Shown here one piece after another: positions 9,156 to 17,906 of a DNA stretch of 48,823 bases; the first letter of the stretch is position 1, and each line of letters begins with the position of its first letter. A model generated the notes under the pieces. It was not told the DNA's origin, searched no databases, and saw only the letters and a list, made by a program, of their open reading frames with translations. The translations under genes and the position numbers were made by a program. This DNA comes from Paenibacillus tarimensis (GTDB taxonomy: Bacteria; Bacillota; Bacilli; Paenibacillales; Paenibacillaceae), in the NCBI RefSeq assembly GCF_021532315.1, contig NZ_JAKGAO010000032.1, forward strand, positions 1-48,823, read 5' to 3'.

Positions 9156-10727
9156 ATGAACCTGTATGCGAACAAGAAGGGCCGTAAGGCCAAGGGCTTT
9201 GCTGTGCTGCTTTCCTTAGCTATGCTGCTGTCGCTGCTTGGAGCTTGTTCTGGGGGCGGCGGGAACAGCGGCGGGTCCCAGCCAGCGGATACGAAGGCCG
9301 AGACGGCTGGGGAAGGCGCTGGCTCAGAGAATTCACCGCTGAAGCTGAGCATTATGGTACCGTCATTCAAGACCGACCTGCCGGATAAGAACAGCCCGGT
9401 TCTGAAGGAGCTGGAATCTTACACGAACACCGACATCACGATGCAGTTTGTACCAAACAGCTCTTATCCCGACAAGATGAATATCACGCTTGCCTCCGGG
9501 CAGCTGCCGTCTATCATGGTGGTTGACCGTACGCCAAGCTTTATTAATGCCGCGCGGGCGGGAGCGTTCTGGGAGCTGTCCCCTTATTTAAAGGACTATC
9601 CAAACCTCAGCCAGGCGAATGACGTGGTGCTGAACAATTCTTCTATTGATGGCAAGCTGTACGGAATCTATCGTGCCCGGACGCTTGGGCGGATGGGGGT
9701 AACCATTAATAAGGATTGGCTTGAGAAGGTTGGCATGGAGCCGCCGAAGACGATTGATGAATTTTACAGCATGCTGAAGGCATTCAAGGAACAGGACCCG
9801 GACGGCAACGGCAAGGACGATACCTATGGTCTTGTCGTAACGAAATACGCCGGTCCGTGGGATATTATGCAGGTCTGGTTCGGCGCGCCGAACAAATGGG
9901 GCGTAGGGGAGGACGGCAAGCTGGTGCCGACTCATATGACACCGGAGTACAAGGAGGCGCTCGCTTTCTTCCGCAAGCTGTATGAAGAAGGGCTGGTTAA
10001 TGAAGACTTTGCGGTTATGGACCCTGCCGTCTGGATGGACCCGCTGGTTAACGGCCAGGCTGGCGCAGTTGTGGACGTAGCCGACATGGCACGCCGGATC
10101 GACGGCCGGATGCAGGATAAGGCAGAGCGTGAGACCTCCTATATGTCGGTGCATCAGGCACCCGTTGGTCCGAAGGGCCATCGGGATATGCCGACACAGG
10201 GCTATTCATCCATGCTTGCCATCTCCAAGTCTGCGATCAAGACCGAGGAGGAGCTGAAGCGGGTGCTGAAATTCCTTGATCAGATCAATGATCCGAAGAT
10301 GCAGCTGCTGCTGTCATACGGTATGGAAGGACGCCACTACGAAATGAAAGACGGATTCCTGATCTCGACCGTCACGGAAGCGGATGTGGCTTTGGTGAAG
10401 GAATATGAGGCGATGAACCAGATGCTGATGTTTATCCCGCAGGTTCTGCCGCCGCTGGAGCAGACGGATGTGAACAAGCAGATTGAAGAGGTTTACAAGG
10501 CGAACGAAGCGATCATCGTGGCCAATCCTGCCGAGCCGCTTGTGTCTCAGGTCTATGCGCAAAAAGGACAGCAGCTGGACAATATTATCGCTGACGCAAG
10601 AATAAAGTATATTGTCGGCCAGCTGGACGAGAAGGGCCTGGATGAAGCGATTGCCCTTTGGAGAAGCAGCGGAGGAGATGAATACATCGCTGAAATTAAC
10701 AAGCTGTATGAGGAAGCCAATTCCTGA
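9156..10727 (+). CDS. Sugar-binding lipoprotein of the ABC importer (LplA-like)
   Basis: This 523-residue extracellular solute-binding protein has a positively charged signal peptide, a hydrophobic core and a lipobox LLGAC with the lipidated Cys at residue 31, followed by a Gly/Ser-rich linker. The body has the family 1 carbohydrate-binding pattern (for example DPDGNGKDDTYGL, a common motif of this class). A GAGGAGG ribosome site precedes the ATG. It should capture pectin-derived oligosaccharides outside the membrane and pass them to the two permeases. The length is normal for LplA-type proteins. A strong 3' hairpin after the gene fits the usual need for an excess of the binding protein. Confidence 0.9.
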   Translation: MNLYANKKGRKAKGFAVLLSLAMLLSLLGACSGGGGNSGGSQPADTKAETAGEGAGSENSPLKLSIMVPSFKTDLPDKNSPVLKELESYTNTDITMQFVPNSSYPDKMNITLASGQLPSIMVVDRTPSFINAARAGAFWELSPYLKDYPNLSQANDVVLNNSSIDGKLYGIYRARTLGRMGVTINKDWLEKVGMEPPKTIDEFYSMLKAFKEQDPDGNGKDDTYGLVVTKYAGPWDIMQVWFGAPNKWGVGEDGKLVPTHMTPEYKEALAFFRKLYEEGLVNEDFAVMDPAVWMDPLVNGQAGAVVDVADMARRIDGRMQDKAERETSYMSVHQAPVGPKGHRDMPTQGYSSMLAISKSAIKTEEELKRVLKFLDQINDPKMQLLLSYGMEGRHYEMKDGFLISTVTEADVALVKEYEAMNQMLMFIPQVLPPLEQTDVNKQIEEVYKANEAIIVANPAEPLVSQVYAQKGQQLDNIIADARIKYIVGQLDEKGLDEAIALWRSSGGDEYIAEINKLYEEANS

Positions 10728-10777
10728 AATGCAGCATTAGTAGCGGTCTAAAGGGTCACAAGCAATAGGTAGCAGGG

Positions 10778-10829
10778 AGCATTGCCTGCGGGGTAAGCTG
10801 CCGGGCAGCACACACCCGCAGGCAATGCT
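10778..10829 (+). repeat. Long intercistronic inverted repeat
   Basis: Arms at 10778-10794 and 10814-10829 pair over 16 bp with one bulged G. The 19-base loop itself holds a small GCTGCC/GGGCAGC inverted repeat. No T-run follows. It lies between the binding-protein gene and the enzyme genes, where it could protect the importer mRNA or reduce read-through. Confidence 0.65.
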
Positions 10830-10864
10830 GCTATCAAGGCAGGAACATTGAAGGGGGAAGGGCG

Positions 10865-12169
10865 ATGAATAGCAGGAATACGGTGAGCAGGGATGCGGTA
10901 CTGCTGCGCAAGCTGGATATCGGGCAGGCCGGTGTGCGATGCAAGATGCTGCTCGGCGATATCAATGGCGACGGGCGAATGGAGATAGTGATGGTTCAGG
11001 CGGACGGTGGCATCGATGACCGGTATGTACCGCATCAGGTCCAGTGTATGACCGCCTACGATCTCGATGGCAGGCTTCTCTGGCAGGTGGGGGTTCCCGA
11101 CCCGGCCGCCGGCCGGTCGGGATCGGACTATCCGGCGCAAATATGTGATATCGACGGCGACGGCCGCTGTGAAATCCTATGTGTAATGAACAAGCGGTTC
11201 CGGGTGCTGGATGGCGAAACAGGAGAAGAGAAGCGCTCATGGGAGCTTCCGGGCGAAGAAGCCCATGACTGCATCGTCATTGCCAATTTAACAGGCGGCT
11301 CTCATGCAGGGGATATCATTCTGAAGGACCGCTACCGGAAGCTGTGGGCAATGGACCGGGAATTTCGCCTGCTGTGGACGCATGATGGCAATCCCGGTCA
11401 TTATCCCTGGGTATTTGACCTCGACGGAGACGGACGCGACGAAGTAATGGCCGGTTATGATCTGCTGGATCATGACGGCACAAAGCTGTGGTCCTGCCGG
11501 GAGCTGGAGGATCATGCGGACTGTATCTGGATCGGTGATGTGGACGGTCTGGACGGCAGGGAAGAGATCGTTGTCGGCGGCAGCGTGACCGTTATGTATG
11601 ACAGAGAGGGCCGGGAGCTCTGGCGGTATGAAGGATCGATTGAGTCTCAGCATGTGGCGCTAGGCAAATTTCGCGCTGACCTGCCGGGCCTGCAGGTGGC
11701 CGGTCTCGACCGGATGGAGCGCGGGGACACAACCGGCATTTTGACGGAGTCCGGCAAGGATGCGCTCTTCCTGCTTGATGCGGCAGGCCGCGAGATTTGG
11801 AAGGAAGACCGGGTGACAAGCGGCTGGCTGACTATTATTGAGACGCTGCGCAATTGGGACGACGGACCGCTCGACTACATCCTCGCTTACCGGCGGGGGG
11901 GCGGTGTAATGCCGACCCTGTACGATGGTTATATGCGGGAGGTAACGGTGTTCCCGGTTGACGGCTATGCGGCGCACGCGGACCTGACGGGAAGCGGACG
12001 GGAACAGGTGCTGATCTATACGGATGATACGGTATCGGTCTACGGGCATACTGCGTCTGACCTCACGGCCGCTAACCCGGGAGTTCCGCTGCCGCAGCCG
12101 AAACGGCTGTACAGCTCCACGCTGTACCCGGGCGGTGAGTATCTGTGGAAGGGGGAACCCGCAGAATGA
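10865..12169 (+). CDS. Cytosolic FG-GAP/VCBS-type beta-propeller protein
   Basis: This 434-residue protein has no signal peptide. It consists of repeated blade motifs of the type D(I/L)(D/N)GDGRxE (around residues 38, 95 and 185, and degenerate copies after), typical of calcium-binding FG-GAP propellers and of the propeller part of family 11 rhamnogalacturonan lyases such as YesW/YesX. The catalytic N-terminal part of PL11 enzymes is not apparent, and the protein is shorter than those lyases (about 600 residues). It opens the enzyme part of the locus and overlaps the next gene by four bases, so the two are coupled. It may bind or cleave rhamnogalacturonan fragments inside the cell; the activity is unproven. 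GAAGGGGGAAGGGCG precedes the ATG. Confidence 0.75.
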   Translation: MNSRNTVSRDAVLLRKLDIGQAGVRCKMLLGDINGDGRMEIVMVQADGGIDDRYVPHQVQCMTAYDLDGRLLWQVGVPDPAAGRSGSDYPAQICDIDGDGRCEILCVMNKRFRVLDGETGEEKRSWELPGEEAHDCIVIANLTGGSHAGDIILKDRYRKLWAMDREFRLLWTHDGNPGHYPWVFDLDGDGRDEVMAGYDLLDHDGTKLWSCRELEDHADCIWIGDVDGLDGREEIVVGGSVTVMYDREGRELWRYEGSIESQHVALGKFRADLPGLQVAGLDRMERGDTTGILTESGKDALFLLDAAGREIWKEDRVTSGWLTIIETLRNWDDGPLDYILAYRRGGGVMPTLYDGYMREVTVFPVDGYAAHADLTGSGREQVLIYTDDTVSVYGHTASDLTAANPGVPLPQPKRLYSSTLYPGGEYLWKGEPAE

Positions 12170-14409
12170 GTGATTGGGATGCCGGGACGCGCGGCAGCTT
12201 TGGGGGGAGTATGGCGGATGACGGCAATGATCCCCGCCAGATCGTGCAGCTGGTGGCGGAGCGGTATATCGCGGACCAGCCTGAAGTTCCTTTCGTATAT
12301 AGGGGTTATTGGAAGGATGGCTTCCGGCGGGGCAGTGATTTCCGTTACCTTTTTGACATAGAGTCCAGGTTTCCGCAGATGCGGGAAGGCCAGGCCGTGT
12401 ATGTGTGGGCGAAGCTTTGGAACGCAGAAGCCGGCATGCGGCCGTTCAGCATCAGCTGCTTCGGACCCGCCGTGCTCTATATTAACGGAGAGGAAGCGTT
12501 CAAGTCGAATATTGAGCAGGAGGTGTTCCCGGAGCGCCGCTATTGGTTCCGGCACGGGCTCAGGGAGGGCTGGAACCAGCTTGTGCTGCGGTTTATTAAG
12601 ACCGGAACCGGCTGCGGAGGACATTTCGGAACGGGCTCGGTCAAAGGTATGCCCTTCCATACGGTTATTCCCGCAGAAGGACGTGAGGGCCAGGAGGGCT
12701 GGCTGTTTACAGAACCGGTTGATTATGCGGGCATCGGAAGCCAGCCGGATGCCCTGCTGTTGAACCCGTTCGGCTCCCAGCCTGCTTCCCTTAAGTGGCT
12801 GCCCCGTGCGGATTGGACGGAAGAGGAGCTGGCAGGCGGCTCGCTTGTCAGGCTGTTTGGCAGGCAGGATGGAAGGGCAGCTTACGGATGGACCCGGCTT
12901 GCAGCCGATTGGGATGCTTCAGAGGAACGGATGGTTCTGCTTCATGGGCGCATAGCGGGTCAAGTCAGTATATTCATGGGAGGCTTGCCGGTTCATCAAT
13001 CGGCAGGATCAGAGCCGCGCAGCCTGGTGCTGGAGCTGGCCGTCCGCGGCGGCACCCATGATCTGCTGATTCGAGCCGTTTGTGCAGAGGGCAAGTGGGA
13101 AGCAGAGCTTGCGGCTCCACAGGCCGCAGGGGAATGCCGCCTTGTCAGGCCCGTTGAAGTCTGCGGCTCGGATTTGGGCCCATGGCTGTTCCTCGGCCCT
13201 TTCACGGCGGGAGAGGAGCCGGAGCCCGAAGCGCTGTGCAGACTGGATATCCCTTACGAAGGGAGAGGCGGCTGCTGGGTGTATTGGCAGGTGGACCAGC
13301 CGGATACCGTCATCCGTCCTTATGCGGAGGCCACTCATTACGGGCGCTGGAACTATCCGCTAGGCGTAACGCTGTACGGTCTGCTGGCGGCGGGCGAAGA
13401 GCTCGGGCGTCCGGATTTCTCTGCTTACGTGCTGCGTCACATCGGTGCATGCACAAGAATGGACCGTTATGCCTGCCGGGACCGGGAGGTCTATGGTGCG
13501 CCGGGGATCAATCACCAGCTGGTTGCGATTGACAGCCTGGATGACTGCGGCTCCTTCGGTGCTGCCATGCTGGCGGCAATGGAGCGCGGAGAGCTAACGG
13601 GAGCACGAGCCGCTGCTGACCGGATTGCCGGCTACATAAGCAGGAGGCAGGACCGGCTCCCTGACGGAGCACTGTACCGCGTGCGGGGAAGCACGGACTT
13701 TATGCAGCATACGCTGTGGTGCGATGACCTGTACATGAGTGTGCCCTTCCTCACCCGCTATGCCGGGCTTACCGGAGATTCATCCTTGCTGGACGATGCA
13801 GCGAAGCAGTTCAGGCTGTACCGGCGCTACCTGTTCATGCCGGATAAGCGGATTATGTCGCATGTATATGATTTTAAGTTTGGCAAGGCGACCGGTGTGC
13901 CTTGGGGCAGAGGGAACGGCTGGGTGCTCTTCTCGCTGGCGGAGCTGCTTGCCGCAATGCCGGCAGAGCATCAGGACCGAAGCTGGCTGGCGGACTTCTT
14001 TCGGGAGCTGTGTGAGGGTTATCTGCCGCTGCAGGACGAGGATGGCATGTGGCATCAAGTGCTGGATGATCCTTCTTCTTATGCGGAGACTTCATGTACC
14101 TCTATGTTCGTTTACGGGATTGCCAAGGGGATGAGGCTGGGCTGGCTTACGGCGGAAGAGCGCTACAGGCTGGCTGTACGGCGCGGCTGGCACGGAATCA
14201 GCGCCAGGGCAGTTGATGATAAGGGGAATGTCTATGGTGTTTGCAGAGGGTCGGGCTATTCCTTCTCCCCCCTATATTACAAGGAGGATTTGCCCTGGCT
14301 GCTTAACGACACCCACGGGATCGGGATTCTCATGCTGGCAGGTGTGGAGACCGCCCGGTTCAACCGCTGGTTCAGCTTAAGAGAACGGGAGGGGGCTATT
14401 CATGAGTAA
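12166..14409 (+). CDS. GH88/GH105 unsaturated rhamnogalacturonyl hydrolase with long N-terminal extension
   Basis: The C-terminal half (about residues 395-745) is an (alpha/alpha)6 barrel of the YesR/YteR type, with WCDDLYMSVPFL carrying the catalytic Asp region and WGRGNGWV lining the substrate site. It should remove the unsaturated uronic acid from lyase products such as deltaGalA-Rha. The N-terminal half (about 1-380) is an extra beta-rich region containing two jelly-roll-like stretches. The total of 746 residues is twice the 340-370 of YesR and YteR. The start at 12166 was preferred over an upstream in-frame ATG at 12145 because AAGGGGGA lies ten bases before it and it forms an ATGA overlap with the previous gene. 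No signal peptide is present, so it acts in the cytosol on imported fragments. Confidence 0.88.
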   Translation: MSDWDAGTRGSFGGSMADDGNDPRQIVQLVAERYIADQPEVPFVYRGYWKDGFRRGSDFRYLFDIESRFPQMREGQAVYVWAKLWNAEAGMRPFSISCFGPAVLYINGEEAFKSNIEQEVFPERRYWFRHGLREGWNQLVLRFIKTGTGCGGHFGTGSVKGMPFHTVIPAEGREGQEGWLFTEPVDYAGIGSQPDALLLNPFGSQPASLKWLPRADWTEEELAGGSLVRLFGRQDGRAAYGWTRLAADWDASEERMVLLHGRIAGQVSIFMGGLPVHQSAGSEPRSLVLELAVRGGTHDLLIRAVCAEGKWEAELAAPQAAGECRLVRPVEVCGSDLGPWLFLGPFTAGEEPEPEALCRLDIPYEGRGGCWVYWQVDQPDTVIRPYAEATHYGRWNYPLGVTLYGLLAAGEELGRPDFSAYVLRHIGACTRMDRYACRDREVYGAPGINHQLVAIDSLDDCGSFGAAMLAAMERGELTGARAAADRIAGYISRRQDRLPDGALYRVRGSTDFMQHTLWCDDLYMSVPFLTRYAGLTGDSSLLDDAAKQFRLYRRYLFMPDKRIMSHVYDFKFGKATGVPWGRGNGWVLFSLAELLAAMPAEHQDRSWLADFFRELCEGYLPLQDEDGMWHQVLDDPSSYAETSCTSMFVYGIAKGMRLGWLTAEERYRLAVRRGWHGISARAVDDKGNVYGVCRGSGYSFSPLYYKEDLPWLLNDTHGIGILMLAGVETARFNRWFSLREREGAIHE

Positions 14410-15157
14410 AGGGGCGTCTCGGCAGGAGAGGGAATTGGACCTGACACGTAGCGGACCGGTCCCTGGAAGGCTGCTGTACGAGAATTCACTGGCGCGGCCT
14501 GAGGATGCGGAGGGCTTTGTAATGGAAGGCGACGGGGTGGCGACGTTTCCGCGCGGCCGCATGCGTCTGGAAAGCATTCGGAGCCCGGAAGACGGCCAGG
14601 CGGCTAATATTGTGTATTGGTGTCCGGTGACGTTCCCCGGGCGAATCGTGATCCGGTGGGATTTCTATCCGGTTCATGCCGAGGGGCTCGCGATGATGTT
14701 CTTTGCTGCAGCTGGCAGCGGCGGGGAGGATCTGTTCGACCCCCGGCTCCCTGCGCGCAATGGTCCATATGACGAGTACCGCTATGGCAGCATGAATGCT
14801 TACCATATCTCCTATTTCCGCAAGAGCAGACCCGAAGAGAGGAGGCTGCAGACCTGTAATCTGCGCAAGAGCAGAGGCTTCCACCTGCTCGCCCAGGGCG
14901 CAGACCCGCTGCCGGCTGTACCACCGGGAAGCGGCCTGTGGGGCCCCTACCGGATGCAGATTGTGAAGAGCGGCGGAGCGCTTAGCTTCAGTATGGATGA
15001 TATCCAATTATTCAGCTGTATGGACACTGGGAGCGGCTATGGGCCAGTACTGGGCGAAGGTAAAATCGGCTTCCGGCAGATGGCGCCGCTTATTGCCGAA
15101 TACGCGAATCTGCGTGTGTATGAGCTGCCGGAAAGCGGAGAGGGGGAGCTTGGATGA
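14402..15157 (+). CDS. DUF1961 family protein (YesU-like)
   Basis: This 251-residue protein has the features of DUF1961, the family of B. subtilis YesU, whose fold is a concanavalin-like beta sandwich. Recognisable parts are the IRWDFYPVHAEGLAMMFFAA stretch and the YFRKSRPEERRLQTCNLRKS region around residues 140-160. Its gene overlaps the GH105 gene by eight bases and the next gene by four, which indicates translational coupling. No signal peptide is seen. Its role in rhamnogalacturonan breakdown is not established; the conserved neighbourhood suggests binding or hydrolysis of a pectin fragment. Confidence 0.85.
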   Translation: MSKGASRQERELDLTRSGPVPGRLLYENSLARPEDAEGFVMEGDGVATFPRGRMRLESIRSPEDGQAANIVYWCPVTFPGRIVIRWDFYPVHAEGLAMMFFAAAGSGGEDLFDPRLPARNGPYDEYRYGSMNAYHISYFRKSRPEERRLQTCNLRKSRGFHLLAQGADPLPAVPPGSGLWGPYRMQIVKSGGALSFSMDDIQLFSCMDTGSGYGPVLGEGKIGFRQMAPLIAEYANLRVYELPESGEGELG

Positions 15158-17823
15158 CCATCAGAACGGCGGGCACGAATACAGACCCGGTTACAGGTCC
15201 GGGTACAGGGGCAGCCTTGAGCTGGCTTGGCGGACACAGGCCGCCTGCAGCCGCAGGTGTCACCTGGGGAGTTCCGTGGAAGCGCGGAGAGCTGCAGCGC
15301 AGTGATCAGCTTGGATTGCGGGGATCCGCGAGTGAGGAAGAGCCCGCCAGCGGTTGCGGCAATGTGCCGGTACAGAGCTGGCCGCTGGCTTACTGGCCTG
15401 ACGGCAGTGTCAAATGGACGGCTCATGCGGCTGTCTTTGCTCCGGAGCAGGCAGCGCATGACTACCGGATAGTCAGGACTGATGAACATGAACAGCCGGC
15501 AGCATGTGCCTCCAAGGTGACCGTTACCGAGAGCACCACAGAGGTTGTGGTGGACACGGGGGCCATCCGCTGTTGTCTGCCCCGCCGGGGTCCGTATATC
15601 ATACGGGAGATTATCCGCTCTATGGAAGGCACGCAGGTGTGTGCCGGAGGCAAGCTGACAGGTATCCGCGAGGTGCAAAAGCGGGAGCCGGATGGCAGGA
15701 CGGTAAGGGAAGAGCAGATGACAAGCGAGGTTGAACTGCTCCAACTCGAACAGCCGGGCCCGCTCCGGGCAGTAATCCGCGTGAGTGGGCGGCATGTGAC
15801 AGCCGGCGGAAGGAGATGGCTGCCGTTTCAGCTTCGGCTGTATTTTTACGCAGGCTTGGAGCAGATCCGGATCGTACATACCTTCGTGTATGACGGCAAT
15901 CCGCATCAGGATTTTATCCGGGGGCTGGGACTGGAGTTCGCTGTTCCGATGCGCGGGCCTTGCTATAACCGTCATGTGCGTTTCGCCGGCGAGACGGGCT
16001 GGTTCGCGGAGTCGCCCAAGGGGTTAATGATGTTCCGGCTGAATCCGCCGTACGACGAGCTGTACCGGGAACAGACGGCAGGCCGGTCTATTGAGCTTCT
16101 CCCTGACAGGGATGCTGATTTTCTATTAATGATGGACAACGCGGCAGTGTGGAATGATTACAAGCTCAGCCAGCTTACACCCGATTCCTATACGATGAAG
16201 AAGCGGACAGGCGAAGGCTGCAGCTGGATTAAAGCCTCTTCCGGCAGCAGGGCGAGGGGGCTGGTATATGCGGGCGGGGAGGGTGGAGGAATCGCGGCGG
16301 GCCTGCGGTATTTTTGGCAGAAGGCTCCGTCAGCACTGGAGGTTGCGGGCGCTGCAGGCAGCACAGCTAGCATAACAGTCTGGCTGTGGAGCAGGGATGC
16401 GGAGCCCATGGACCTGCGCCACTACGACACAGAGACGCATGTAGCGTCGGCTTATGAAGGGGCAGAAGAAATGCGGAGCACGCCCTATGGCATTGCGAAT
16501 ACCAATGAATGCACATTATGGTGCTTGGGCGAGACCCCTGCAGCGCAGGAGCTGGACCACATGGCAGACTTACTGGAATCTCCGCCGCTGCTGGTATGCA
16601 AGCCGGAGCATTACCATGCTTCAGGCAGCCTGGGCGTCTGGAGCCTGCCCGACCGGAGCACTCGGGTCAAGGCGCATCTGGAGGATACGCTGACAGGATT
16701 GTACAGCTTCTATAAGGATGAGGTGGAGAGGCGCGGCTGGTACGGCTTCTGGGATTATGGCGATGTCATGCACAGCTATGATCCCATCCGGCATACATGG
16801 CGGTATGATATCGGCGGCTGTGCCTGGCAGAATACCGAGCTTGCGCCCAATATGTGGCTTTGGTATATGTTTCTCCGCACGGGGCGGAAGGATATCTTCC
16901 GGTTCGCGGAAGCCATGACCCGGCATACGAGTGAGGTTGACGTCTATCATATCGGTGAATACGCCGGACTCGGCAGCAGGCATAATGTGCTGCACTGGGG
17001 CTGCGGCTGCAAGGAGGCGCGGATCGCGATGGCGGGTCTCCACCGTTATTACTTCTACCTCACTGCCGATGAGCGGATCTCAGACAGGATGGATGCCGTC
17101 CGGGATGCGGACTATGCCACAGTGACGCTTGATCCCATGCGCGCCTATTATCCTAAGGATCATTATCCGACTCATACGCGCAGCGGCCCCGACTGGTCGG
17201 CATTCTGCTCGAACTGGCTGGTGCAGTGGGAGAGGTATGAAGATAACGCTTATCGTGACAAAATGCTGCGCGGGATAGACTGCCTGAAGCGGATGCCGGA
17301 CCGGCTGCTGACAGGTCCCGTGTTCGGCTATGATCCGAAAACAGGCGAGCTGCATCATATGGGAGATGAGAATTGGGGCCATCATCTGATGATCTGTATG
17401 GGCGGGGCCCAGGTATGGATCGAGATGGCGGAGCTGCTGAATGACCCGGAGTGGTGCGACATGACAGCAGAATACGGAGCATTCTATACGCTGCCGCCGG
17501 AGCGGAAGGCGGAGCTGACGGACGGCCGCATTCAGGGCGTGGACTGGAACATTCCGATGCTGGCGACATCGATGATGGCTTATGCGGCAGTCCGCCGGGA
17601 TGATCAGCAGCTTGCCAGGGAGGCTTGGGACCTGTTGCTGCAGGGCGGCGACCACTGGTTCATAGCGGGTCCGCCCGAGCCGCTGGAAGTGCCGGGGCGG
17701 GAGTACATGAAGCGGATGGTTGAAGTGCCCGGCATCTCGACGAATACGGTGTCCCAGTGGTCCATTAATGTGATCGTTTGTCTAGAGCTGATTGGCAGGT
17801 GGCTGGATAACGGGCAGGAATGA
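15154..17823 (+). CDS. YetA-like PL26-type exo-rhamnogalacturonan lyase family protein
   Basis: This 889-residue protein resembles B. subtilis YetA (about 857 residues) and the fungal exo-acting rhamnogalacturonan lyase PcRGLX (PL26). An N-terminal beta region (about 1-420) contains SWPLAYWPDGSVKWTAHA, characteristic of the family. A helical barrel region (about 450-760) carries the WGYGDVMHSYD-like segment, HWGCGCKEAR and DWSAFCSNW, and a C-terminal beta domain closes it. It has no signal peptide, so it would shorten imported oligosaccharides in the cytosol, giving unsaturated ends for the GH105 enzyme. The ATG overlaps the preceding stop (ATGA). It is the last gene of the operon and is followed by a strong terminator. 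The exact substrate is inferred from family and context. Confidence 0.85.
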   Translation: MTIRTAGTNTDPVTGPGTGAALSWLGGHRPPAAAGVTWGVPWKRGELQRSDQLGLRGSASEEEPASGCGNVPVQSWPLAYWPDGSVKWTAHAAVFAPEQAAHDYRIVRTDEHEQPAACASKVTVTESTTEVVVDTGAIRCCLPRRGPYIIREIIRSMEGTQVCAGGKLTGIREVQKREPDGRTVREEQMTSEVELLQLEQPGPLRAVIRVSGRHVTAGGRRWLPFQLRLYFYAGLEQIRIVHTFVYDGNPHQDFIRGLGLEFAVPMRGPCYNRHVRFAGETGWFAESPKGLMMFRLNPPYDELYREQTAGRSIELLPDRDADFLLMMDNAAVWNDYKLSQLTPDSYTMKKRTGEGCSWIKASSGSRARGLVYAGGEGGGIAAGLRYFWQKAPSALEVAGAAGSTASITVWLWSRDAEPMDLRHYDTETHVASAYEGAEEMRSTPYGIANTNECTLWCLGETPAAQELDHMADLLESPPLLVCKPEHYHASGSLGVWSLPDRSTRVKAHLEDTLTGLYSFYKDEVERRGWYGFWDYGDVMHSYDPIRHTWRYDIGGCAWQNTELAPNMWLWYMFLRTGRKDIFRFAEAMTRHTSEVDVYHIGEYAGLGSRHNVLHWGCGCKEARIAMAGLHRYYFYLTADERISDRMDAVRDADYATVTLDPMRAYYPKDHYPTHTRSGPDWSAFCSNWLVQWERYEDNAYRDKMLRGIDCLKRMPDRLLTGPVFGYDPKTGELHHMGDENWGHHLMICMGGAQVWIEMAELLNDPEWCDMTAEYGAFYTLPPERKAELTDGRIQGVDWNIPMLATSMMAYAAVRRDDQQLAREAWDLLLQGGDHWFIAGPPEPLEVPGREYMKRMVEVPGISTNTVSQWSINVIVCLELIGRWLDNGQE

Positions 17824-17836
17824 TTATCTCCATAAA

Positions 17837-17877
17837 AATAAAGCAGAGTGCCGTTATCCGGCTCTCTGCTTTTATTT
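17837..17877. terminator. Bidirectional terminator between convergent genes
   Basis: An AAAGCAGAG/CTCTGCTTT stem with an internal mismatch and a short loop is followed by TTTTATTTT on the plus strand and by an AT-rich tract on the minus strand. It separates the YetA-like gene from the convergent cohesin/SLH gene. Confidence 0.8.
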
Positions 17878-17906
17878 TGCCCGAATTTCGCCGTCCTCGC
17901 CTTACA

